From Tranzscheliella williamsii (lineage: Eukaryota > Basidiomycota > Ustilaginomycetes > Ustilaginales > Ustilaginaceae): a stretch of 64,000 nt of DNA. The stretch's first letter is position 1. Each line of letters begins with the position of its first letter. Location of the stretch: contig JALBYF010000044.1 of NCBI GenBank assembly GCA_023212725.1, forward strand, positions 62,001 to 126,000, in the 5' to 3' direction. This document shows, one piece after another, positions 48,988-57,166 of this stretch. Made by a program: the position numbers and the translations under genes. A model generated the notes under the pieces. It was not told where the DNA came from. It ran no database searches and saw only the letters and a list, made by a program, of their open reading frames with translations.

Positions 48988-51864
48988 ATGTCGCATACGG
49001 CTGCCTCGTCGCCGCGAGGCTCTAACTCCCCTTCGCCGTACCCTTTTCAAACCAATGCCATTCCAGGTCCTTCTTCTCGCCGGACCCTCACTGACGCAGA
49101 TATGGAAGATCGTTCCGATTCGCCGGCGGAGTTTGCCCTATCTTCCCGCTCCTCTATCCCGCGGCCTCCTCCTTCACCATCCAGTACATCCCAATCGGAC
49201 GACGGAGGCGGTCAGGATTTTGCCGATCTCGCCTCCGTCGATGATGCCACCTCAATGACCGGTAAAGGCGCCGGTAAAGGCGACGTCGAAAGGTCGTTTG
49301 ACCCATCAGCCGTGCGTCTATCACGGCGCGGAACATTGATACAGCGCTCCCCCACCTCTTCGAACGGAACTTGGATCTTTCAAGACAATCCCACAAGTCC
49401 AGCCGCCAACCTACCGCATGAGATTCTGCTGCACATCTTCAAATATGTTGTCCTGTTTCCTCCGGATTTGCGCTCCTGTTTACAGGTGTGTAAATCATGG
49501 TGTCTGAACGGCGTGGAACTGCTCTGGCATCGTCCAGCTTTCTACAAGAGCTCGTCTCTTTTCAAGCTCATCGCTGTCATCCGCAAGCCCGATCAACTCT
49601 TCCCATACGCCAACTTCGTACGCCGGCTCAACTTCACAGTTCTCGCTAATCAGCTTGAGGATCAACTCTTCCTGATGATGGCTGCATGCACTCGTCTCGA
49701 ACGTCTCACCCTCGCTGGCTGCTCGCACATCCACGATGCCACTCTGGTCAGAGTCTTTTCGCAGACCCAACAGCTTGTCGCCGTCGACTTGACCGATCTC
49801 CACGATCTTACCGACGCCACGCTGTTCACTCTCGCCGCCAATTGTCCCAAGATCCAGGGGATCAATCTTACAGGCTGCAAAAGGATCACTTCTGAGGGCG
49901 TTGTCAAACTGGCGCAAAGCTGCAAGCTTCTGCGCCGCGTCAAACTATGCGGTTGCGAGAACATTGACGACGATGCGCTTGTCGCCTTGACCGAAAACTG
50001 TCCAGCGCTTCTAGAGGTCGATCTGATCAATTGCCCCAAGATCGCTGATCGCTCCGTTCGGGAGATTTGGACACGAAGCTATCAGATGCGTGAGCTTCGC
50101 TTGGCCCATTGTGGAGACCTTACAGACAACGCATTCCCCTCGGCACGTGGGACCACGGGTGTTCCCATGCTTGGCACATCGCAGCAGCCAGGAACGCGTC
50201 CACCCATCGGCCTCACAGCCTTCGCAAGTGATTCTGCTCCTACAAGCCGAGGCGCCTCCCCGGGGCCCAATCCTATTCGTGACAGCAGAAGCGATTCCGG
50301 CCTGCCACGTACCATGACGGCTCCCATCACGAGGATCCCTAGCGAGGTTTCGCAGAGCAAACTCTTTGACCATCTTAGAATTCTTGATCTGACCAGTTGC
50401 AACTCCATTTCCGATGACGCCGTCGAAGGCATCGTAGCCAACGTCCCTCGACTAAAAAATCTGGCTCTTACTAAATGTACAAGACTGACAGACGAAGCGG
50501 TCTACAGCATCGCTAAGCTGGGCAAAAACCTGCACTACCTACATCTCGGCCATGTCTCCAACATCACGGACCGGGCGGTGACACACTTGGCCCGCTGTTG
50601 TACGCGCTTGCGGTACATTGATGTTGCGTGTTGTCCCAATCTGACCGATCTATCTGTCACCGAAATCGCCAACAACATGCCCAAGCTGCGTCGAATTGGC
50701 CTGGTAAAGGTGATCAATCTGACGGACCAGGCCATTTGCGGGCTTGTCGATCGATACAACTCGCTCGAGCGCATTCATCTCTCGTATTGCGAAAACGTCT
50801 CCGTACCGGCCATCTTCCGGGTGCTGCAGCGTCTCAACCGTCTGACGCACCTCAGTCTGACGGGTGTGCCTGCATTCCGCCGTCCGGAGCTGCAGGCCAT
50901 GTGCCGACCGCCTCCCAAGGATTTCAACGAGCATCAAAGGCAGGCGTTTTGCGTCTACTCTGGCAAGGGTGTAAATGAACTGCGTAAATACCTACAAAGC
51001 GTCTATTCGGACGAGCAAACAGCGGCGCAGTTTGGGCAGCTGGAACCCCGGATGCGGAGCGCGTTTGCCGATCTGACCACCGAGAACAGCATCGTGCCCA
51101 CCGCTGCCGGCGGGCAAGCGATTGTGCCCGAAACGGCAACGCAGTTAGGCAATGCACCCAACCTTGGTACGCGGCGAGTCTACCTGTCACCTACCGAACA
51201 GATGTACTTTGACCAGCAACGGCATCTTGTTCGACTGGCCAACGCCAGGCGAGCCGCAGAAGATGGGCGGCGCCTGACCGACCCGCACTCTGCCGACGGA
51301 CAGCAGCGCTTGTTAGAGGTTGCGCAGCAGGAGAGAAATGCCGCTCTGCCGATGGTAGGTGGCGAGATCACGGCCGACTTGCAGCCGGTCAACGGCGGCC
51401 GTGCCGGCAGCGACCCGTACCTCTTGCGGAGCAGCAGCCCGCTGGCTCCGTACCAGCATCTGTTAGGCGTCGCTCGGGCGGAGGATTCGCAACCGGCAAG
51501 CCCTGATGGTGGCTCGCGCTCGGCGCTGACGCAGGCATACCGGCCCGATGCGCCGGGTGGGTCGCGGCGGCTGACGCCGGAGGAGTACCACGAGCGGATG
51601 CTGACGCAGCAGTTTGAGGCCGGCGGCATTGCTTCCGAGCCGCTCTCGACGCGGGGTCGGGAGGCGGTGGCGCGGCGCCCATCGCCGGCGTCCGCCGTGC
51701 AGCCCATGGTCGAGGACGATGCAGAGGACGGCGAGGAGTACGGCACGCCGGATGCATCGCAGGAACTCGACGACGACGACGATGGCGAACCTCGGGCCAG
51801 CGCCGGAGGCGAGGTCGACCGCGAGCGCCTGCGAGCGTTGCGCGCTGAACGTTACGTGCTTTGA
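48988..51864 (+). CDS. GRR1: SCF F-box/LRR protein Grr1
   Basis: Intronless, 958 aa. A Ser-rich N-terminus of 140 residues precedes the F-box at about 141-187 (NLPHEILLHIFKYVVLF, LQVCKSWCLNGVELLW). About a dozen leucine-rich repeats of the cysteine-containing class follow (LERLTLAGCSHIHDATLVRV, IQGINLTGCKRITSEGVVKL, LRRVKLCGCENIDDDALVAL, LRYIDVACCPNLTDLSV), interrupted near 400-450 by a Ser/Pro-rich insertion. A conserved LNRLTHLSLTGVPAFRRPEL block ends the LRRs. The C-terminal ~300 residues are disordered with acidic runs. Grr1 recruits phosphorylated G1 cyclins and glucose-signalling proteins to the SCF ubiquitin ligase. It converges on SNF4, another glucose-signalling gene. Confidence 0.93.
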   Translation: MSHTAASSPRGSNSPSPYPFQTNAIPGPSSRRTLTDADMEDRSDSPAEFALSSRSSIPRPPPSPSSTSQSDDGGGQDFADLASVDDATSMTGKGAGKGDVERSFDPSAVRLSRRGTLIQRSPTSSNGTWIFQDNPTSPAANLPHEILLHIFKYVVLFPPDLRSCLQVCKSWCLNGVELLWHRPAFYKSSSLFKLIAVIRKPDQLFPYANFVRRLNFTVLANQLEDQLFLMMAACTRLERLTLAGCSHIHDATLVRVFSQTQQLVAVDLTDLHDLTDATLFTLAANCPKIQGINLTGCKRITSEGVVKLAQSCKLLRRVKLCGCENIDDDALVALTENCPALLEVDLINCPKIADRSVREIWTRSYQMRELRLAHCGDLTDNAFPSARGTTGVPMLGTSQQPGTRPPIGLTAFASDSAPTSRGASPGPNPIRDSRSDSGLPRTMTAPITRIPSEVSQSKLFDHLRILDLTSCNSISDDAVEGIVANVPRLKNLALTKCTRLTDEAVYSIAKLGKNLHYLHLGHVSNITDRAVTHLARCCTRLRYIDVACCPNLTDLSVTEIANNMPKLRRIGLVKVINLTDQAICGLVDRYNSLERIHLSYCENVSVPAIFRVLQRLNRLTHLSLTGVPAFRRPELQAMCRPPPKDFNEHQRQAFCVYSGKGVNELRKYLQSVYSDEQTAAQFGQLEPRMRSAFADLTTENSIVPTAAGGQAIVPETATQLGNAPNLGTRRVYLSPTEQMYFDQQRHLVRLANARRAAEDGRRLTDPHSADGQQRLLEVAQQERNAALPMVGGEITADLQPVNGGRAGSDPYLLRSSSPLAPYQHLLGVARAEDSQPASPDGGSRSALTQAYRPDAPGGSRRLTPEEYHERMLTQQFEAGGIASEPLSTRGREAVARRPSPASAVQPMVEDDAEDGEEYGTPDASQELDDDDDGEPRASAGGEVDRERLRALRAERYVL

Positions 51865-52045
51865 CACGCCGCGTCACTCACGCCAAGCTGCTACTTATAC
51901 CACACTATCCTGCCCCATCCGCACGCGCGCCGCTGTACGCCCCACAAACCACACACGTCTGCTGACGTCCCTCCGGATCTGCAGAGTGAGACCGCGGCCT
52001 GAGTGCACTTTGCAGGCTACGGGTGTACAGGAGAGGCGGGCTGGG
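51865..52045. other. Convergent 3' region, GRR1 / SNF4
   Basis: 181 bases between facing stop codons. No feature besides the shared 3' flank. Confidence 0.4.
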
Positions 52046-54037
52046 TCAGGTGGTGTCTAGAGCTTCTTCCTCGGGGATAGTCTGGGTGGCGTCGAGCGCG
52101 GGTGGGTCGGGGGGCGCGACGGGGCCGGTGGCGGAGGAGGCAGAGGTGCCGCGGCTGCGAGGGGCGGAGGTGGCGGCGGACTCGCGGCGCGGGGTGGGGG
52201 CGGCGGGGTCGTCAGCGTCGCCAATGACGTAGCGGAGGATGTCAGAGAGGCAGAGCATGCCGACGAGTCTGCCACGGGCGCGACGGACGGGGTCGCCCTG
52301 CTCGAGGCGGTTGTCGAGCGGGGCGCGCGGGTCGTTGACGAAGCGCTCGCGGCGCGCGCGCGCAGCGCCCTCGGCCTCGTCAGCGAGCTGGTCGGCGTAG
52401 CTGTCCAGCTCGTCGAGCGCGACCTCGGCGCGCGGCGGCTCGGCACGCGCGCCGAGCGAGACCGCCTCGGGCTCCAACACCAGCAGCCGGTGCACGCGAC
52501 GCTTGCGGAGGAGCGCAAAGATCGACGCCAACGAGTCGTCCGGCGAACAGGTCCACACGCCCGCAAAGTCCGGCGGCCGCCGCTCCAGCGCCTGCCGGAT
52601 GGTCAGATCCAGCGCCGTGTAGGCGCCCGTGCGCACCAGCGTGATCACATCCACCGTCTCGTACATATCCACTACATTCCCTTCCTCGTCCGTGATCGGG
52701 ACCGCCGAGATGCCCCGCTCCGAGAACATGTGTACAACGTCAAAAACGGTCGTGTCCAGTGTCGCTGTCGCGAGCGGAGCGTACGGATCTGCAGGGTCAA
52801 CATCCGGCGCGGGACCAGGCGCAGGCGCTCCCGCCGTGGCACCTGCTGACCCTAAGCGATGGCTGGAGGCGACGGAGGCAGAAGATGCCGTCGAGGCATC
52901 CGACGCCGTACGCACCCGTTTGCTCTGCGCAGCATCGCCCCCGGGCGCAGCGGTGGACGCGCCGTCCGAGCTGATCTCGCTCATGGCGACGGGCGCGTGG
53001 CCCTGCTCTGGCCGCTCGATGCCGGATCCGCTTGCGTCCGAGCCGCGATGCGAAGAGGTGGCCGAACCGGTGGCGCGGGTGGAGCTGGACGCGGCGCGCT
53101 TGAAGCTGTAGCAGTAGGTGCCGATGCCGAGCTGGCGCACACTGCGCCAAAGGCCGGATGTCTCCCTGCAATTCATGGCGATGAACTTGAGAACACGGTA
53201 CTGGGTGAGCACAGAGACGACCGTCTCCATGCCGGTCTGTTCATCATAGTCGAGGAGAGGTAGACGTCGGGCGTGCGTTTTAATGAGCAGCTGGCAGGCG
53301 TCGTAGAGCGGCCTGAGCGGGTGGACCGAGAGGAGCGGCGGCGGCGGCACGTTGAGCGCCTGCTCGATGTCGCGTAAACGTTCCAGACGGAACTTCTCGA
53401 CATCTTCGGCGGCCGAGTCGTAGCTCGAGTGGTGATAGTAGTACTGGATCAGATGGATGATATCGTTGACAGTGAGCATGCCAGCAAAGCCGGACAGCTG
53501 ATGGGCTTTCACTTCTGCTTTTTGGCGAGCCTGTGACCTGGCCTTGTCGGTATCATCTTCGAGCGCCTTCGAACTGCCTCTTTCCTGCGGATCAATGCTG
53601 GCATCGTTTGGCGATGACGCCTCGCCGGGCTTGGCCGCCGTCTCTTTGGACGAGGCTGCGGACGAGACAGCCGAAGCGTGGTCAGGCGCGGCATTGCCCA
53701 GTAGCTCGGGCGGTGTGGACTGCCAGAGCGGAGCCGAAACGACGCCGGCCTGCCACATGACTTCGAGCGCCGGCTTGACGACCAGTTTAGTATCGAGCAC
53801 GATAAGACGGAAGCTGACGGGCAGGACGTCATAGCTGCTTCGGCCGCGCAGAAAGTCGCGGATCGACCGGAGCGCAGACGCATGCTTATCCTTGCGCCGG
53901 CCACTCTTTTCCCGTTCTCGTCGGGGATTTGTTGCTGCTGAAAGCCGGCTGCTGCTGGAGACGGACACGCCAGGAATGTCCATGCCCGACGAAGGCGCCG
54001 AGTTGGCCGAGGCAGCGCGTGATCGGGGCACGTCCAT
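52046..54037 (-). CDS. SNF4: AMP-activated/Snf1 kinase gamma subunit Snf4
   Basis: Intronless, 663 aa, about twice the yeast length. After a basic N-terminus, CBS1 begins with ALRSIRDFLRGRSSYDVLPV and VVKPALEVMWQAGVVSAPLW. An insertion of about 75 residues splits CBS1 before FAGMLTVNDIIHLIQYYYHH. CBS2 runs through PLYDACQLLIKTHARRLPLL to VSVLTQYRVLKFIAMNC. About 120 disordered Ser/Ala-rich residues precede CBS3 (TTVFDVVHMFSERGISAVPI). CBS4 (DDSLASIFALLRKRRVHRLL) also carries a charged insertion before RLVGMLCLSDILRYVIGD. The four CBS repeats form the nucleotide-sensing Bateman module. The loop insertions are large but leave the core motifs intact. It acts in glucose derepression with Snf1. 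Confidence 0.92.
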   Translation of the reverse strand: MDVPRSRAASANSAPSSGMDIPGVSVSSSSRLSAATNPRREREKSGRRKDKHASALRSIRDFLRGRSSYDVLPVSFRLIVLDTKLVVKPALEVMWQAGVVSAPLWQSTPPELLGNAAPDHASAVSSAASSKETAAKPGEASSPNDASIDPQERGSSKALEDDTDKARSQARQKAEVKAHQLSGFAGMLTVNDIIHLIQYYYHHSSYDSAAEDVEKFRLERLRDIEQALNVPPPPLLSVHPLRPLYDACQLLIKTHARRLPLLDYDEQTGMETVVSVLTQYRVLKFIAMNCRETSGLWRSVRQLGIGTYCYSFKRAASSSTRATGSATSSHRGSDASGSGIERPEQGHAPVAMSEISSDGASTAAPGGDAAQSKRVRTASDASTASSASVASSHRLGSAGATAGAPAPGPAPDVDPADPYAPLATATLDTTVFDVVHMFSERGISAVPITDEEGNVVDMYETVDVITLVRTGAYTALDLTIRQALERRPPDFAGVWTCSPDDSLASIFALLRKRRVHRLLVLEPEAVSLGARAEPPRAEVALDELDSYADQLADEAEGAARARRERFVNDPRAPLDNRLEQGDPVRRARGRLVGMLCLSDILRYVIGDADDPAAPTPRRESAATSAPRSRGTSASSATGPVAPPDPPALDATQTIPEEEALDTT

Positions 54038-55633
54038 GACGAGACGTCCGCCCAGTGCGGGTGGGTATATGCTTCCTCGCCTGCCGGTGTGATCGGATTA
54101 GGAGCCAAGATCCCGACGCCCGTCGTCCATACAAAGCCGGCGGATAGCCGCGGAGAGTAGGTGCCTTGATGCGAGAACAACTCGATGTATGTACCAGGCT
54201 GAGGGTGGCGGCTCTGGAGATCTATGGCGGTGGGCTCTATTAGCGAGCGTAGTCGACACGTTTGGGCGGGCGACGGCGATGTAGGGCCCGGAGCAGTCGT
54301 AGTGAAGTTGACGGCAGCCGGCGAGGACGTCCGAGCGATGTGTGTAGCGCGGTCGGACGAGTAAGCGGTAGCAGAAAGAGTCAAATGCATATCGACCTGA
54401 GTGCCCGATTAGACTCAGCTGTGCCGTTGCCAAGATTGTGAGCAGTAGCAGCACAGATCAGTCTGTGAGTTGCCCACATTGAATCGCGAATGGTATAACA
54501 GGCGATAGTAAATCTAACATGTAGACTATCTCTGCAAGTCGGAAAAAAAGGTCTGGGGTGCATGCCGTTTTGTGGGGCCCATCAGTTGAACACGATCCGG
54601 ATTCTATCACCGATCGGGGTTGTTCCTTCCAGCGACTCGTAAGCCATCGTGCTAGACGCGTGCTGCGCATCACTCTGCGGAAGATGCGACAACGCTTGTA
54701 TGCGTATCCGTGATTGTCGTCGGAGGACCCGCGTAGCTCTTGCGAAGTGAAATCTTCTCTTGTGGCTTTCCCTCTCAGCGTATCCGAGGTGTAATGATAT
54801 CATTTACATTCACTTCCGCTTGTGGTGATTGCGATTACGATATGTGTTGTGAAGGCCAAATGAGATAGATAGATAGATGCGATAACAAAACCCTGTGCAA
54901 ACGGTCCGGCGTCTTAACTGTCCAACGACTCTAGTCTGAATGGCTTGTCAGGCTCAGGAAGAGAGCCCAACGATAGTCTGTGAATGCTTGCGAAGTGCAG
55001 CCACTAGCATTTCATCTCTCTGTCCCGGTCCCGTTCGTTCTAACCACGTTGGAGAAATGCGCAGCTCCAGCGCTTGTCTCGAATGCGCCTTTCTGCCACA
55101 ATCAATCTGCTCCATCCGCTCTGCTGGGCCTGCAACATTCTCACTTGGACAAATTCTTGAACCGGCCGACATGTGATCGCACCCAACCATCTGTGCATTG
55201 GCACCTATCGCTGAGTCGGGAGGAGAATCAGGAGAACCGCGTGCGGTGGTAGCTTAGTGGAAACAGACCCGCTGTGAAGCGAGGCTCAGTTACGTCAAGC
55301 GCTCTTCGCTTGCAACGCGCTGTAAACTCGTGGGAAGAAGGCCATCATCGACGCCGCGAAACATGTCTCGCGCCTTTTGTCCGCTCGCTCAATTTTAGCT
55401 ATCGACGCCGCAAAGCAGCACACGTAGCGTCAGGCGACGGGACCAAGAGTCGGTCTCTAAGGACGTCCCGCAGGGATGCGCTTCCCTGTTCGGACATACT
55501 ATTTTTGGCCATACCGCCTGCAGACATCCCCCTGTACCCGCTGTTGCGCCCCCATCATATATAGCACCGAGTCGGACGGGACTGCCCTCCGCGACGCAGT
55601 CATTACAGCGACTGTAGGACGAGCAACGCCATC
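54038..55633. other. Gene-free 1.6-kb region, SNF4 / CsbD-like gene divergent
   Basis: Between opposite starts. It contains an (AGAT)4 microsatellite at 54863-54878 and a TATA-like CATATATAG at about 55556-55564, some 70 bases upstream of the next ATG. No RNA gene or coding frame is convincing. Confidence 0.4.
54863..54878. repeat. (AGAT)4 microsatellite
   Basis: Four perfect AGAT units in the gene-free stretch upstream of SNF4. Simple repeat only. Confidence 0.85.
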
Positions 55634-56533
55634 ATGACAGCCGCAGTACAGCCTGCGCCTTCCGTACCCATCAAGGATCTCGCAAACTCCACCGCGGATC
55701 CCGTCACGTCAGATGATTTCTTAACCGGGCCTGCCGAATCTGCCAAAGCGATGCTGGGAGTGGGAGAGAAGACTGGCGGAGACAACGGGCAGGCACGGCA
55801 AGGCACCTCCGAGCAGCCGGCGGGCGCGCAAGGCTATGTTGGTGGTATCGTAGCCGGGATATCCAGCGGAGCCTCGTATGCGTATGAGGCGGTGGCCAGT
55901 GGCGCGGGAGCGGCCTATGCGACGGCGGCTAGCATGACGGGTCAGGTGACCCGTGGTGACGGCGGAGCCGCCGCGGAGGGAGATCAGGTCACGGCGGAGC
56001 CCCAGAACGCCAAGGACGAGGACGGCACGGCCGACGTGCCGGAGCGGGACTCCCACCAGACTGAGCAGGAGCAGGGGCCCTCGAGCCCGGACCGGCTGGG
56101 TAAGCCCCAGAGCTCTATCGGCACCGAGACAGGCATTCCCACCACCGCCGGCGCCGGGACCACACTGTCCCCCGACAACGACCTGAAGCAGGCCGCTGAC
56201 ACCGAGGCCGCCAATAAACGCAGCACATCCGCCGCCGTCGGCCAGGACTTCTCCGACCAGCCGTGCCCCACCGCCGACGCCCAGCGCAAGCAGCCCACCA
56301 GCAAGCCCGCCGAGGGCAAAACCCAGTTCGACACCGACCAGGAACAGCACCAGGGCAGCACCGAAGCCGCCGCCGCCATCGACCCAGCAGACGCGGCCAC
56401 CCAGTCGACCACCACCAAGAGCAGCAGTCTCAAGAACAAGATCAAGGGCGAAGCAAAGCTCATCGCCGGTAAAATCAGGAAAGATGAAGAAAAGGTCGAA
56501 TACGGCAAGGCCCTCAAAGCCGGCCAGATCTGA
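55634..56533 (+). CDS. Low-complexity protein with CsbD-like C-terminus
   Basis: Intronless, 299 aa. Most of the protein is disordered, rich in Ala, Gly, Thr, Gln and Asp. A hydrophobic small-residue stretch lies near 67-100 (GYVGGIVAGISSGASYAYEA). The last 35 residues, SLKNKIKGEAKLIAGKIRKD followed by EEKVEYGKALKAG, match the pattern of CsbD-like stress proteins (KxKGExKxxxGKxxxxxxxxxxGxxxxxG). Such C-termini occur in many basidiomycete proteins of unknown function and are often linked to stress or starvation expression. A TATA-like box upstream suggests inducible expression. No enzyme motif is present; function unknown. Confidence 0.66.
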   Translation: MTAAVQPAPSVPIKDLANSTADPVTSDDFLTGPAESAKAMLGVGEKTGGDNGQARQGTSEQPAGAQGYVGGIVAGISSGASYAYEAVASGAGAAYATAASMTGQVTRGDGGAAAEGDQVTAEPQNAKDEDGTADVPERDSHQTEQEQGPSSPDRLGKPQSSIGTETGIPTTAGAGTTLSPDNDLKQAADTEAANKRSTSAAVGQDFSDQPCPTADAQRKQPTSKPAEGKTQFDTDQEQHQGSTEAAAAIDPADAATQSTTTKSSSLKNKIKGEAKLIAGKIRKDEEKVEYGKALKAGQI

Positions 56534-57166
56534 TCGTGGCTATCAGCTGTATACCCCCTCCGCGCCCCATTCGAGATTCCAATCCCATGTATTGTGTCTT
56601 GCCGCGTCAGTCAGCGAAGGCTCCGATCCGTTGAAGGGGCTTGCGATGCGTGGGGAAGCGTGCGAGCAATGGTAGTGAACGAGCAAGATGGCCGTGGCTG
56701 GGGATGGGTAGCGGAAGTGGGAGTCAGCGGGGGCAAGGCCCGCCTCGACGCGCGCTGGCATTTTACCCCCAAGAGCGGCGCTGGACCACCCACACGTGCC
56801 TCACCTTCACTTCTTCCCGATACAGATCCCCGCTGCTTCCAGCCGTTAGGCTTCCGCTTCGTCCCCGTCCCAGTCGCTCACAGACAAGCTCGCCGTGGTC
56901 TAGACGTCCAACCCCAACCTCTACTGGGCCCAGATCCAAGACATCGTCAACAAGCTCGTCATTGCGTCTGCCGTCCGCCAGCCCAGCACCGTTTCCTGCC
57001 AGGCCCATGTCGTCAACTAAGCACGCCTATAACAGCACTCCCACCATTCTCTCGCACTCATCCGCTGTCAAGGCGCAACGTATTTGGCTGCAAAGCAAGC
57101 GCGCTTGCGGGTGTGGATGTGCGCGAGAATTGTGTACAGGTCCATGCGTGTGGCAGCAGTGCAGGC
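56534..57166. other. Convergent region, CsbD-like / ELYS gene, with decayed reading frame
   Basis: About 630 bases between facing stop codons, long for a convergent gap in this window. It contains a protein-like but interrupted frame (56850-57020), described separately. Confidence 0.4.
56850..57020 (+). pseudogene. Possible decayed gene fragment with in-frame TAG
   Basis: A frame of 56 codons reads SLTDKLAVV, then a TAG at 56901, then TSNPNLYWAQIQDIVNKLVI and AVRQPSTVSCQAHVVN to a TAA at 57018. Its C/G-ending codons resemble the real genes nearby. No start or flanking exon could be placed and no family was recognised. It may be a relic, or the last exon of a spliced gene (gtctag could serve as an acceptor). 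Weak call. Confidence 0.25.

Noticed and set aside
55247..55300. A-box-like TAGCTTAGTGG suggesting a tRNA
   Set aside because: No matching B box or acceptor stem follows, and no T-run terminator.
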